Shown here piece after piece: positions 19,405 to 31,285 of a DNA stretch of 64,000 bases (position 1 is its first letter; each line of letters begins with the position of its first letter). Under the pieces are notes generated by a model. It was given only the letters and a program-made list of their open reading frames with translations, did no database searches and had not been told where the DNA came from. The stretch lies in NCBI GenBank assembly GCA_032718475.1, contig JAUCBJ010006962.1:62001-126000 (forward strand), written 5' to 3'. The position numbers and the translations under genes were made by a program. The stretch is from Nemertoderma westbladi. Lineage: Eukaryota; Xenacoelomorpha; Nemertodermatida; Nemertodermatidae.

Positions 19405-21325
19405 TAAATGGAAGAGACGGTAACAATACCTGCAATATCCTACTGTAAAGTTTGTGAATCAAATCATAAATCCGACCTTCTCACCAAAACAGTAAACTCC
19501 AAGTAAGCGAATATATTGCAGTATTGATCTCTTATAACCGGTGAGGCAGAAAACAGTCTACGAGCAGACAAACTTCGATAAAACAAAATCCCGCGCAGCG
19601 AATCCTAAAATCAGGCTGACTCACTGACGGACTAAGAGGCTCGTATACTTTGCCGCGGTGTGATTTATATGGTTGGGCAAAGGGAACGCTAGCTAGGTAC
19701 AGAGGCAGAGATTTGGAGATGTCTAACTAGCGGGCAAAGCACAGTAAGGACAAAAGTTAATTTTATATATTTTGAGGTGTAAATAATTTCTAACGCGCGT
19801 GTGTTAATTCTGAACGGTCAAAAACAGTTTTGCTCCTTCACATATATAATTACTGGGTACGGTGTGCATTTTACGAAATATTCTAATTTTGTAACTTGTA
19901 GGTCCAATACTCACGAATGATAAGGTTCCTTCCCCTCTTGCGTATTTCCAGGACTCAAATTCAGGCATAGGGTTAATGCTACGCCCAGAATTCGGCAATT
20001 TTAGGTACCAGGTCCCTGATACTAAGAAGAGATGTGTTAGTTTACTACTGTAGGCGTACAGTTACTAATAGATATCCTGGCGTCCTATCTAGAATTTTAG
20101 TCACCCAGGTAGTCCGGGTAACTTCCTATCAGGGCGTTGGCGGGGACACGGTAGATGTTAGTATCCCTAATAGCCTCAAATTATTTGCGCCTAGCTGTAA
20201 ACTGCCCTACCGCCTGAACGGTACAATCCCAATTCAGGTGAAAACACAGCAACCCCCCTAGCCTACAAGTTCTAATGCAATGGACACCGTTGTACTACAA
20301 ATAGTCGCACACACACCTGTACTTAGCAGGAGTTAGGCGTACAGTTTGCTGCACCCTACCAATTTGTATGCTTCGTACCGGTGTGCCTACGTCCTATCTG
20401 CGTACTACTATCTGCCTGCTCTCTCCCTCCGTAGGAATATGAAGGTCTACTGTGGTTTTCCTGAATCAAGACAGTACAGTCCCTAAGATGTAATTTTAGG
20501 CTCACAGCGTGTCACTACTTCTACCCTTTGATCTTTTGGTCTTATACTTAGGTAGCAAGGCGTCGAACGCTGTCTAACCTTTCAGGCGATGGGCGAATAA
20601 CTCAAGATGGTATTGCGGGTTGTCTCTTGTCTACATTCCCGTGATGTTCCCGTTCATTGCTGCGGCCCGATCTCTAGCCGGCCATCCTGTCCCTTAGCTG
20701 GGTTCACCGTAGTGAATCATGGTAAAACAGATAGAAAAGGCAGATTAGCGATAATTCTGACTTTATTACAGAAGATATAATTATAATACAATGTAATCTG
20801 AAATAAACTAAGCACGACAGAATATTGATAAGATAAGATAATCTGAGAAGTATATTATAGTAGGAATGATAATGATAACTAATGAACAAATCGCACCTTT
20901 ATATACCAAATTTGTGCTGCAATCAATCGAGATAATTCTCGATTGTTCTATAGGTTCTAACGGGTTTTTAAAGATAGCTATTGGCCCAGCTAATGTATAA
21001 CTTGCACGACATTGGATACAATCTAATAACTGCAGTCTCATTGGTTAATCTAGGTACAAACGAATGCAATTTAATTTGTAGCGGTCAATTTAAATGAGTT
21101 GAAATTCTGCACAAAAAATAATGCGCACTTACTAGGATTCGAACTCAATACCTACTACACATATAATTTCCAACGCTCTACCGACTGAGCTACTGAACCA
21201 CTTGACCAATAGGCGTACAAATGATAGAACAAATACGAATGAGAACTCAAAGCAATCTTTACAAAGTTAATTCGAATAAAATAAAATTTTGAAAATCCAC
21301 GGCATTTAGGGAATATAATTCTATA
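19405..21325 (-). repeat. 5' LTR of the BEL/Pao element
   Basis: 1,921-bp direct partner of the LTR at 2785-4705. In transcription sense it is the upstream LTR and should carry the promoter. It contains the better preserved tRNA-like sequence (box A 21192-21181, box B 21144-21135, with the D-stem intact). It is followed directly by the second TAGAA duplication. Confidence 0.95.
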
Positions 21326-21330
21326 TAGAA
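21326..21330. other. Target site duplication TAGAA, right copy
   Basis: Matches 2780-2784 exactly. The LINE-A reading frame resumes inside it. Confidence 0.9.
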
Positions 21331-21845
21331 GGATAATTGAAGAGTTATCAAAAAAGAAAGACAGGCATCTGGCTGTTATGTTTGTTGACTTCTACAAGGC
21401 CTTTGATTCAGTCTCTCGCTCACGTATGTTCAGCATACTTTCATTATATGGGATTCCTGATGAAATTATTGCAGCAATCAGATCAGTATACGATGGTTCG
21501 ACAACATTTGTGTCTACTGAATACGTAAGGGAAAGGCATGGGCAGCCTTGAATAGGCTTTCCAGGATTTGGAAGTCACCGAGAATTAATCGGAAACTTAA
21601 GGTCCGATAATTTAGAGCAGCAGTAGTTCCAGTACTCCTCCATGGGAGTCCATGCTGGGCTCTAACTGCTGAGGACACCAAATCTCTGGATGGCTCATTC
21701 ACAACAATGCTACGCCGGGTTCATTGTGTCAAGTACAATGCACACATCTCCAACCAGACACTATATAAGATTGGAGGTGTCTCATTGGTTCCCCCAAGCT
21801 TGACACTAGAACAAAATCGCCTCCGATTTGCAGGACATTTGCTTT
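21331..21845 (+). pseudogene. LINE-A RT palm start and C-terminal region, internally deleted
   Basis: Continues the LINE-A RT with FVDFYKAFDSVSR (RT block A with its catalytic Asp), then YGIPDEII and IRSVYDGSTTF. Near 21525 the sequence jumps to the C-terminal domain (RLSRIWKSPRINRKLK, then LLHGSPCWALTAED, then RLRFAGH). The central RT blocks with the YADD-type site are missing. A second LINE is inserted at 21845, and the LINE-A tail resumes at 23099. Confidence 0.8.
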
Positions 21846-23098
21846 TTGAATGGAGAAAGCTTTTCCTTGAGCTGATCAAAAATCTTTCAAAGATCATTTA
21901 TAGAACACAAATGTGTACAGTGAGATGGAATAACGTTTTGTCATTTGATTTTTCTATTACTAATGGAGTTAGGCAAGGGTCGGTTATTTCACCGGTCCTG
22001 TTCTGTGTTGTTTTAAATGTGCTGATTTCACGGCTCAGACAGGCAAAAATAGGTTGTTATATTGGTGCTCAGTTTTATGATTGTCCGTCCTTTGCGGACG
22101 ATATGTTTCTATTGTGCCCGTCCGTAATTGGCCTACAATACATGATTAATATTTGCAAAGATTTTTCTAAAGAGTATAAATTACAGATTAGTACTGATAT
22201 TGATCCGAAAAAAAGTAAAACTAAATGTATCCCGTTCCAGAACACATGGAAGCCGCCTAGTGTGAATATTTCAGTAAATAACGTTACACTACCATGGGTT
22301 GAGAAAGGGCTACATTTAGGAATTCTGCTTAATTTTACGTGTAGTGTCAATATAGATATACAGCGTAAGAGAGGTGCATTTATAGGAAAATTGGCAAATT
22401 TAAGGCAGGAATTTTCATTCGCTCACCCGGGGTGCTTGTCTAACATTCAACGTACTTATGCGATAAGTTTTTAGATTTCTTAGATAGTTTTTTTTATGCC
22501 GTAGAATATACACCGCTTGGAATACGAATGTGCGCTACATTTATCATCTACCGTATAACAGCCATAGGTTCATAGTAGAAGATATTGTTAATTTTCCCCA
22601 CCCTAAGGTTATGCTCAGTAAACGTTTAGTTAAATTTGCAACTAGTGTTTTGACTTCTGATAAATTGTGTATAAGATTTCTGGCAAATTTAGTATTTTAT
22701 GATTGTAGATGTAGAAGTGGTGCGAACTTGCGTAACATAGGGAATGAGTGTGGTATAAATGATCTACGTAAAATATCAGTAGGTGACCTTTCTAATTTAC
22801 GATATGTGCCTTCTCCACCTGATAGTTACTGGCGAGTTAAATTGTGTAAAGAAATTATTGATTGCTATTTCGATGAGACTACAGTACCAGATTTCTCATC
22901 TGAAGAACTAATTGAAATTTTGAAATATGTATCGTCGTTCTAGATATTTTCTAGTGTCTTAATACTTATTTGTGTTTTTCCTTGTTTTTTTTGTGCAACT
23001 TACATATTAGTTAATTACTTAAATTTACTTTACATTACTGTGCGGTACTAATATATATATATATGATATATTATGTATGAATATACAACATTAATTAA
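21846..23098 (+). mobile_element. LINE-B, 5'-truncated, inserted into LINE-A
   Basis: A 1.25-kb insertion flanked by the 7-bp repeat TTGCTTT (21839-21845 and 23099-23105). Frames at 21846-22474 and 22530-22943 encode an RT from block B onward: GVRQGSVISPVLF, then SFADDMFLLC carrying the FADD catalytic site, then a C-terminal domain with YHLPYNSHRF. A frameshift near 22475-22530 breaks it. The 3' end is AT-rich with an (AT)n tract at about 23051-23064. Motifs suggest a Jockey-superfamily or CR1/L2-type LINE. The RT shares no close identity with LINE-A. Confidence 0.8.
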
Positions 23099-23400
23099 TT
23101 GCTTTCGCCGTGAGGACCAGCCAGTGCATAATCTTGTACTTTGGCAGCCTCATGGAGTGAATAAGCATGGTGGACAGCCCATGACTTTCTAGAGACGCAT
23201 CTTAAAGGACAGTGGCCTTGAAGATGCGGATAATCTAGCAAATGTCATGGGTGATAGGGAGTTGTGGCGGTGCAATTTTGTCGATAAGCCGGCACAGCAT
23301 TCCTAAAAATGCAGCTGCAATGCAGCATGCCGATCCTAGTAGTAGTGCGCAGCAAAGTCTAGATCAGTAAGGACTTTGCTGGATTTCCTCGACTTCTTGT
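23099..23400 (+). pseudogene. LINE-A 3' tail
   Basis: The tail reads QPVHNLVLWQPHGVNK, then GGQPMTF, RRILKDSGLED and MGDRELWR, the usual C-terminal end of this LINE type. The antisense copy at 33060-33815 has the RFAGH to QPVHNL junction uninterrupted, which shows LINE-B split it here. A downstream untranslated part with CAGTAGTGGG ends the element near 23400. Confidence 0.75.
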
Positions 23401-24484
23401 GTCAGTGCCAGTAGTGGGTGTTAACATCACCTACAATACACTTACACATTAATTTATTTTCTTCCGGCAGTTTAGAATTATCCAGATTGGTTTTGAAACG
23501 TTGCTTTAATATGAGAATTTCACTATGACTCCTTTCATTATCTTTTCATAAGATAGAAATAACCAAAATGATCGCATAATTAACATTTGTATATTAAATT
23601 TTCCTACGCGGTTAGAATTCACTCAAGGGAATTATTTATGTGGGTTTAAGTTACTCTGAGCAGCCTATCATTATAGTGAATTTTAATTGTTTTGCATTTA
23701 ACAATTGTTAATTATTAATCCGACACATTGTTTCACTAATTAATTTCACCAATTTACAACCCAAATTAAATTTGCTACAGTTTGAGTTTGAGTTTTATGT
23801 ATTGTATTTTAGTACTGTATATCTCAACAATAGACTAAACGAGGAAATATTCTAATAACGATTGTCTGCCTATGTGTAAGGTTTTCCATTTCACCATTCA
23901 TATTCGTTTCAGTCTGGGAATAAATTTCGGTTTGCTTAAGTTTCATTACAGTAATTATCAATGTGCAGTTAAGAAACCATTATACGTTTCCATGACAAAA
24001 CACAGTTATCGGGTTAGGACTTTGTATAGAGTACTTTCAAACGAAAGTAATAAGTTGGGACTTTAGCGCTCCCGGAGTTTATGCAAACGGTTTTATTATT
24101 AATTATTGATAAGTGTGAAATTGGCTATTCGCGAAACTGAGGGGTATTCGCAATCAATATTCAGCGAGTTAGAATATTATGGTATTTTCATCAGTCTTAC
24201 AATCATTTTGCACTTAGTACAAATTGAATATAAGTGTGATTGACTAATTAACGAAAATTAAAATAACACGAGAGAAAGTAAAAAAAACTAATTGATAATA
24301 GGTAAAAAAAATTAAAATATAGCAGACAATAAAAGTCAGAAAAACCGACGTACCGGTAATGAGTTATTTAAACGAACTTTCATATTTTACAGATTTATAA
24401 CTGATGTTACACGAATATTGATTGGATTGTATTATTTTTCCTGTAAATATTGTGAATTGATAAAATTGAAACAATAACTATTTT
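23400..24484. repeat. AT-rich spacer with repeat R1, first copy
   Basis: No gene. From about 23690 to 24260 it matches, with gaps, 25440-25855 plus 26346-26600. Shared landmarks are AGGTTTTCCATTTCAC, TATAGAGTACTTTCAAA, CTCCCGGAGTTTATGCAAAC and GGGGTATTCGCAATCAATAT. It is probably a dispersed noncoding repeat or an old local duplication. I recognise no coding content. Confidence 0.6.
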
Positions 24485-25107
24485 CATCATTGTGTGAAAA
24501 GTTTCACATAAACAGTATTTATGTACCGAGCGAGCGCGGCGGGGATGTTTACATAAATATACACGAAGTGGGGACTTCGCGCAGCACGAAGTTGGCAGAG
24601 CCTTAGCGAATTGACACTGTTAGGGGGTAGGTCAATTTATGCAAATAGACACGTTGGCCCTCTAGCGGCAGACTGGAGAACTGCAGATGGATTCGCCTCC
24701 TTTGAAAGTCACAGCTAATGGTCTAATACATATCTGCCAAGTTTCAGCTTAAACGGATTAAAAGCAAAGAAATGGGAGGCCATTTAATGTTTAGACATGT
24801 GGCCCTCTAGCGGGAGACCATTGCACTGATGGTGTCTGAAAGTCTCTCAAAAATCTCAACTTTTGCTCATATTGATACCTACAAATTTTCAACTTGGCAG
24901 CTTTAAATCCGACAAAGTTATTAGCATGTCAAAATCGTAACGACGACGACGACGACAACGACGACGACGACGACAACGACGACGACAACGACGACGACGA
25001 CAACTATTTGCCACAACTAACAGTGTCAATTCGCTAAGGCTCCGCCAACTTCGTGGCTCGCCCCACAAGGGTCATTCATTCATAAGTACCCTTTTCACAA
25101 AATGATG
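24485..25107. mobile_element. Foldback/MITE-like element with CGA microsatellite
   Basis: Inverted arms at 24585-24623 and 25017-25055 match in 38 of 39 positions, and weaker similarity extends outward to CATCATTNTGTGAAAAG at both ends (about 24485 and 25107). Inside is a (CGA)n/(CAACGA)n microsatellite at about 24942-25002 and two copies of GGCCCTCTAGCGG. A related sequence (TTAGRGG..GTGGGTCAATTT) occurs at 36590. No coding capacity. Confidence 0.65.
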
Positions 25108-25439
25108 TTGGCCATTTTGTTAAATTATGTCAATTTAACGACATTCTGAATGCTTAATTATTAGCGTTAATATTGTAATGACTATGAAATGTCTATTGTC
25201 TGTAATATTGTTTAGGATATTTAATAAAACTCATATCCTTTTCATGCAACTAATTGCAGTTGGTACATCAACTAAATAATCTAACACTTAGCCTACAATC
25301 AATGGCTATCAAGTTGTTAATTTTCTTAAAAATAACTCACGTTTAGGTAGCCTATAATGCACTAATTATTGCAATTTACCTGCTATAAAAGGCAACTTTG
25401 GGGAATAAAAATACGCATTACTCTACATAAAAACAATAG

Positions 25440-25855
25440 AGTTTTCTCTTATAACCATAAAATTGTTTGACTAATAATTTCACAAATTTAGAACCTCAAT
25501 TTGGGGTATCTCAACAATTGAGACAGGGGGGAAACTCGACGCAAAACCTGCCTTGGCGAATTAATATCCCGCCTCGATGTTAAATTCTCAATTTATGGAA
25601 AGGAGCAGGTTACAGTGGCACGTTATTTTAACCAAAACAATAAACTAAACACAATAGAACATGTTACAGTTTTATTTTTGAGAGTTATCAGCTGTTATTT
25701 GCGTCGAATTTCCCCTGGAGAGATTAATTTTTATTGCGCCGAGTTTCCCCCCCTATCTTCAACAATTGGACCATGGAGGAATTTTGAAATAACAATTGTC
25801 AATGTCTAGGTTTTCCATTTCACGGCAATCACTCACTACTAGTATAGAGTACTTT
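25440..25855. repeat. Repeat R1, second copy, left part
   Basis: Corresponds to 23690-24040. The copy is interrupted after ATAGAGTACTTT (25844-25855) by a LINE fragment and continues at 26346. Confidence 0.55.
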
Positions 25856-26345
25856 AGATACTAGACGCCGTAGACAACGTCGTCAACCCCGATTGTGACA
25901 TCAGGTTGGGAGGCCTGTCCGGCTTCCGCCGCCGTGCAGCGGCGTTGCTTCTCTCCAACGGGTGTCATCAGACTCTTTGCAGCAGTCCCAACTGTTGGAA
26001 AGCGGATGATGGTTGCATCTGCTTGCTGTGCAACAATCCGGCTGACACTAAATTGCACTTCAAATCTTGCCCTGGCATTCCCCCATGCGCGACTAACCTT
26101 CGATGCGCTCTTTTCCTTCTCACCCTGGGTCTCCCCAAATAATTATTTTTTATCACTGTTTGCCATATTTTAATCGCCTTATATTTTTCTGCCAAGCTGT
26201 ACATTTAAATTATATGAATTCATACGTAGGCTACTTACTGTATTGTATATTATTATCTTACTCGTATGAGTGTTACCATGTTATCCATTTGTATTATTAT
26301 TTAACTAATATTCCGTATGTTATGGGATTAAAAATAAATATATTC
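25856..26345 (+). mobile_element. LINE-C 3' fragment with 12-bp target duplication
   Basis: A 490-bp insertion flanked by ATAGAGTACTTT at 25844-25855 and 26346-26357. The first copy of R1 shows the empty site. The + strand reads about 95 codons ending near 26144, with a Cys/His cluster (CICLLCNN, then HFKSC) typical of the zinc-binding C-terminus of some LINE RT proteins, followed by an AT-rich 3' end. The family is not identified further. Confidence 0.7.
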
Positions 26346-26600
26346 ATAGAGTACTTTCAAAGGCATCTAAAAGGAAAGTAATAAGTTAGGACTTTAGCAC
26401 TCCCGGAGTTTATGCAAACGCTTTTATTATTAGGTAATAAATGTGAAATAGGCTATTCGCGAAAAGGAGGGGTATTCGCAATCAATATTCAGCGTATTAG
26501 CGTATTAGGGTATATGCGGTCTTATAATCATTTAACACTTGGTAGTTGGTACAAATGGAATGTAAGTGTAAGAAGTGTGTTTGTAAGTTAGCATTATGGC
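26346..26600. repeat. Repeat R1, second copy, right part
   Basis: Matches 24026-24240, including the CTCCCGGAGTTTATGCAAAC and GGGGTATTCGCAATCAATAT landmarks. Confidence 0.6.
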
Positions 26601-27364
26601 CATTCGAAACTCGAGTGTTTAAGTGTGTTTGAAAAGAACCAATTCCCATAATGCCGCTAAGGGGGGCCAAGTTTTTCATACACATGACACACTGGACTGC
26701 AAAAGTGGCAAAATGCTAATTGTTGGAAATGGTCTAAAAAACGTTTTGACAAAGTTTCAGCAAGGACCACGAGTTAGCACTTTGAGATAGCACTTACTGT
26801 AAATAATTGAGATAGATATGTGAACTTGGGGTAAGTTATGTGACTACACCGATGATATGCGGTTTCAAGATTACGTTTAATCGGGTATTATAATCAATCA
26901 TAAATGATCGATGTTTCCCCCCCCCCCTAACACACTGACAACGTATTGCAATGTGTTACTTACTATACTGTAGCGGGTACAAATGATAACTTCATATATA
27001 AATTACATAAATTATATTTTATTATTAATTAATTATTGATACTAAATTAAATAAGTTATACATTAGGTATAAATTAATATTCTAAAAGACCACTAGGTAG
27101 GTCGACCTTCCTTTATCAGTTCCATTTGTTTGTTCCTACAATATTGTTGGATAGGGCTTCCTAAGTGGAAAAATATTTATAGTTCCGGTAGTAAAACTAT
27201 AGAATTTTTATAGTAACAACTATTACAAAATAATATGTTGTTTCTTAATAAAACGAATCGTAATATAATTTATTTAGTCTATTCTTCCTTGAGGGAAAGA
27301 AGAAGTTCAGGTAATTAATCAGATCGAGAGAATAGAGACTTTCCTTCCTTCGATAAACAACAGT
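26600..27364. other. Intergenic AT-rich DNA downstream of the PRDM9-like gene
   Basis: No gene seen. Contains a C-tract near 26921-26930 and AT-rich low-complexity sequence. The last 100 bp is the probable 3' untranslated region of the minus-strand gene. Confidence 0.5.
27269..27274 (-). terminator. Candidate polyadenylation signal AATAAA
   Basis: AATAAA on the minus strand about 90 bp past the stop codon of the PRDM9-like gene. It is the nearest canonical signal, but the region is AT-rich so chance occurrence is possible. Confidence 0.4.
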
Positions 27365-29211
27365 TTACTGATTCTCCACGCTGTGCTGGTTGCGTTTATG
27401 GGTCGATAGATGAGATGTTTGGGAGAAAGATTTACCACAAGTATCACAGATGTAGGGTTTATCTCCTGTGTGGATACGTTGGTGGGTTGTTAGATAGGAA
27501 CTTGTGGTGAATGATTTACTACAGACGTTACAACTGTAGGGTTTATCTCCAGTGTGAGTACGATTGTGTTTTATTAGAGAACCGTTCTCTGAGAAAGCTT
27601 TGTTGCACATAATACATTGGAACGGTTTCTCGCCAGAGTGAGTGCGTCGGTGGGTTGTTAGATGGGACTGTCGGCTGAAAGCTTTACTACATGTAGAGCA
27701 GCTGAACGGTTTCTCCCCAGAGTGAGTGCGTTGGTGACGTGTTAGATTGGACTGTTGGCTGAAACCTTTACTACATGTAGAGCAGCTGAACGGTTTCTCA
27801 CCAGAGTGAACCCGTTCGTGCTCCATTAGTTGGGATTTACATCCAAACACTTTCCCACAAGAACTACAACCCAAACTATCAACTGGTTTATCTGAACTGG
27901 AACGTTTCTTGGGACCACTGGGAACGTTGGAACCCGAACCTGTTGGAGTAGAACCGGGTTCATTGTGTTTCCGTTTTAAATGGGAAACGAGAAAAGATTC
28001 CACGGTGTAGACGATGTCGCAATGTTCGCAAGGGAATTTAGGTAAACTCTTATCGTGAACTAAATCTAATCTTCTTCTCTCAGCACATCCACCTCGACTA
28101 CTTTGGTGTCTAAGAATTGCCTCCTGATTATCGGACCGGTAACTTCCACACACGGTACACAGAATCATCCCGTCTTCCAAAACTCTCATCCCCAATTTCT
28201 TATTCTTCGGTTGTTTGGTAATTAATCCCAATTCCTCCGCGTATTCCGTTCCGTACCAAACAAGGAGTTCCGTACCGGCTGCAACTGGTTTACAGACCCG
28301 ATAATACATATCCTCTCTGAACTGGAAAGCACAAACTGTTTGTTCCTCCTCCCATTTGGCGCAGTTTACGAAGCGCATCCAATTAGACTTGTACTCCCAT
28401 CTCCCGCTGACAGTAAAGAATTTACCCACACCGTCCAACATCAACCAGCTGTAACCGTCAGACTTGCCGGGTTTAGGTTTACCAGGTTTCCTCTCTCCGC
28501 CATAAGGGCCAAATAATGTTCCCGGATTCAATTCGACCTTTGTAAACACTCCTTTATTATGAATCGGAGATTTCTTTATCTCCAAACACGAGGGAATTGT
28601 TCTGCTGCCCCGGTTCCTTCCTCCGCGAGTGGTTTCGGTATTCGGTACGAAGTTAAACTCGCCGTGTACCGGACACTGTAAGTCACTATATTCCTCGCCG
28701 CAATGGTCGCAGAAAATAAAGTTGTTGAATGATTTTATTGGGCAGTTGCGGTTGGCGTAATCGACCTCCTTTCTGGGACGTAAACCACATCGGGGTGCGA
28801 AAGGAGCCGACGATTTAGGAGAGACTATGACATTTAAATCCGACTCAACTGTAGAAGAACCCGAAATCTCTTCAACTATTTCTTCTCCCTCGGCTACTGA
28901 GGCCGGACTTCCCCCACTAGAAGTCCATCCCGCTCCCGAACCAACGCGTCCCAAACTGTTAGCGAGTTTATCGTTAACCGATTCCTCGGCACTCGGTACA
29001 GATGGACCAACAGTATCCGAGTGTCTACCGGAACTGACGTCATCCAACAGATCGATCGCTGTATCAGATCGATTCACATCGGGAATACATTCCAGCTGTT
29101 CTTTTATTTCCTCGATGGAATCAGTTGTAACGATAAACGATGGCGAATTAACACCTCCTGTTTCCCTGATAATATCGGTCGGAGATAAAGTTACTAAGTT
29201 CCCTTCTGTGG
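27365..29211 (-). CDS. PRDM9: PRDM9-like gene, exon 2 (SSXRD, PR/SET, zinc fingers)
   Basis: Exon 2 is open from an AG acceptor (TTTCAG before 29211) to TGA at 27365 and joins exon 1 in phase 1, giving an 802-residue model. Residues in the model: SSXRD-like motif 329-344 (LRPRKEVDY), zinc knuckle 355-370 (C-x2-C ... C-x2-H), PR/SET domain about 395-517, one isolated C2H2 finger (about 580-603), then six tandem C2H2 fingers (about 636-797) with TGEKP-type linkers. The three tyrosines needed by mammalian PRDM9 methyltransferase are present: Y424 (GPY), Y491 (YYRVC) and Y507 (VWYG). The protein should write H3K4/H3K36 methylation at sites chosen by the fingers. In vertebrates that places meiotic recombination hotspots; the role here is inferred. 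The displayed 570-codon frame starts at a GTG, which is not a real start. Confidence 0.9.
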
Positions 29212-29559
29212 CTGAAAGCGGCCATGTTTAATTAGTTACTAATTTTATAGAAGTTTTAATTGGTTATTAATAAATATTGTAATATGTTCAATTCTTATTC
29301 ATAGATATATTGATTGATTGAATGAATATTAGCATATCTCGAGATATGCACGTTATTTTTTGGAACTTATTTATGATGCAAAATATACCAAATCTCTAGA
29401 AGTTTAAAACTTGGTATTATCATGCCGTGTTAATAAAAGTTAGTGTAATCGCCCACTCTGAGCAAGCAGGTAGTTTCATTTAGGCTATTAACCCTAGCTG
29501 TCCCGGGCTAATTGACTACCCGGTACGTAGGCTACTGTAATTGGCCCGGGGGGGGGGGG

Positions 29560-29960
29560 TCATTTTAGACAATTGTTAAATCTTTGTCTCAAAAATTCCA
29601 ATTTTGAAGGTATAAGGGTTTTCAAGATCGTTGATCACGATAATGCTAAAAATATTTTCTGGCGATTCAACCATCATTGTTAGTGCTTTGGTCCCCCAGG
29701 ATGAAAAGTACAAGTTAATAAATGTCAAACTAAAAAATGTTGTGTTTGGTTTGATAATTCTGAACGTATACGGGTTTTCGAGGTCGTTAATCACGAAAAA
29801 ACTAGTTATAAATATTGCTTGTAAATGAAAACCAAATTTTGGTGCCATTCTGGTGCTCCCGAACGAAAAGTACAAGTAGTAAAAAATAGCAAAATGCCTT
29901 TGGTTTGGCAATTCTGAAGCTATACAGGTGTTCAAGGTCGCTGATCACGATAGAACTCGT
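29560..29960. repeat. Imperfect tandem repeat, about 155-bp period, three units
   Basis: Inside the intron. Units share TTTTCNAGGTCGTTGATCACGA and GAACGAAAAGTACAAGT landmarks at about 155-bp spacing. Noncoding. A short G-tract at about 29549-29558 lies just before it. Confidence 0.6.
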
Positions 29961-30169
29961 TAAAAATCATTCGAGGTAACGCAACAATCGTTTTGTTGAA
30001 TTTCTCCAAATTAAATTCATATCGAGAAAAATCATTTTGAAATTACCAATTGAGGGAAAGGAACAGTTTATATAGGTTGTACTTTCTAACAAAAATAATA
30101 AACAAATATCATTAAAAATTAATAAAAATGAGTCTAGGTTACAGTGTCAGCATACTACAATATATAAAT

Positions 30170-31285
30170 TAGGGGTGTGCCGGATATCCGGCCGGATTTT
30201 GAGAAAAAATCCGCTTCCGGCTCCGGCTCCGACCGGATTTCAATTTTTTCGCCGGATTTCAATTTCAACGAATTGTTGCCAAAATTTACAATTAATGTAA
30301 ATTTTCAAAAAAAAACATCAAACTAAGTTTTACTTTAAATTAAAACAAATTTAAACATAAACAAATACAATGTAATACAAATTAATTATTTTAATAGTTG
30401 CATCATATTCATTCATATTATGAATGATAAAGTCTGTAGCAGAGCTATTATTTTATGACTATCTACTCGCTGAGCTGACTGACTACTTTTTACCAAGAAT
30501 ATTTGTATTTGGTTGGGCTCAGCCTCACTAACACTTAATATATAATAAATAGTACATGTATGGCCATATACTAATTAAGCTTACCACCGTGAATGACCAG
30601 TTTATATATTCGACAGGCAATTTAGAAACTAGTAAATCCAATTTAAATCAGAGAGTATATACAAAAACTACACCTATTATTTATTATTATTCGTTCTATT
30701 TTTCAATTTGCACTTTATTTATCAAATCAATCCATTATATCAAATCGGCGTAGGTTATGGTACAAAAATATTAGTTTATCTCCACGATTCGGAAGTAGAC
30801 GAGAGCGTTTCTCATCAAATACATTACCAACCTCTACAAATATTCACTCGGAATAAATTGAAGATGCTGGTGATACTAAATATATGTACAAGTGTTTGTA
30901 AATTAGGAAATGATCCCTTATTTGCAGCCAACCAACGTAAAACGCTCTTCTCGTCCCGTTTAGTTGGGATAATTGACATATACTTACTAATCTACTTCTG
31001 AATTCATAATATTATTAAAGTCAAAGTCCTTATCATGACCTTGCTGATAATGATCCAGCAAGTTATCTATCGATGCAGGACCTAACGCCAAAAGGACCAA
31101 ATGACGTGGTATCCTCCCTCCCTCCAGTTCTGTTCATGCATAAAGGATTCATGCATAGCTGATTCAAGGAAAAAAGTGGTGAGATATAAAAAAAATCCGG
31201 CTTAGCCGGAATTCCGGCAGAATGTTTACTACAAATCCGGCTCCGGCCTGGCCGGTTTGAAAATAGTCAATCCGGCACATCCCTA
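30170..31285 (-). mobile_element. hAT transposon remnant inside the PRDM9-like intron
   Basis: Terminal inverted repeats TAGGGGTGTGCCGGAT and TAGGGATGTGCCGGAT are flanked by a perfect 8-bp duplication ATATAAAT (30162-30169 and 31286-31293), the hAT hallmark. Subterminal regions are dense in CCGG/TCCGGC. On the minus strand about 31000-30740 encodes, with breaks, a WLAANKGSFPNLQTL block and a KRSRLLPNR-like block of the hAT dimerisation domain. The transposase is otherwise lost, so the copy is non-autonomous. Confidence 0.85.

Larger units (their letters stand above)
2785..21325 (-). mobile_element. Giant BEL/Pao LTR retrotransposon with an extra ORF
   Basis: This is an 18,541-bp element transcribed on the minus strand. 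Order in coding direction: 5' LTR (21325-19405), leader with hairpin repeats, gag-pol (18595-9944), 661-bp spacer, third ORF (9282 to about 5726), AT-rich 3' untranslated region, 3' LTR (4705-2785). RT with YVDD, the DSASS protease motif, DUF1759-like Gag and the pol order PR-RT-RH-IN identify BEL/Pao. BEL elements are usually well under 12 kb, so this one is unusually large. The LTRs differ at about 10 of 1,921 positions, so the insertion is recent. One premature stop in integrase and two frame shifts in the third ORF mean this copy is probably not autonomous. I see no clear TGG-type primer binding site next to the 5' LTR. Confidence 0.93.

Noticed and set aside
27365-29077. A single-exon 570-residue zinc-finger protein starting at 29077
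   Set aside because: The first codon is GTG, the frame is open farther upstream to a splice acceptor, and the phase fits the KRAB exon.
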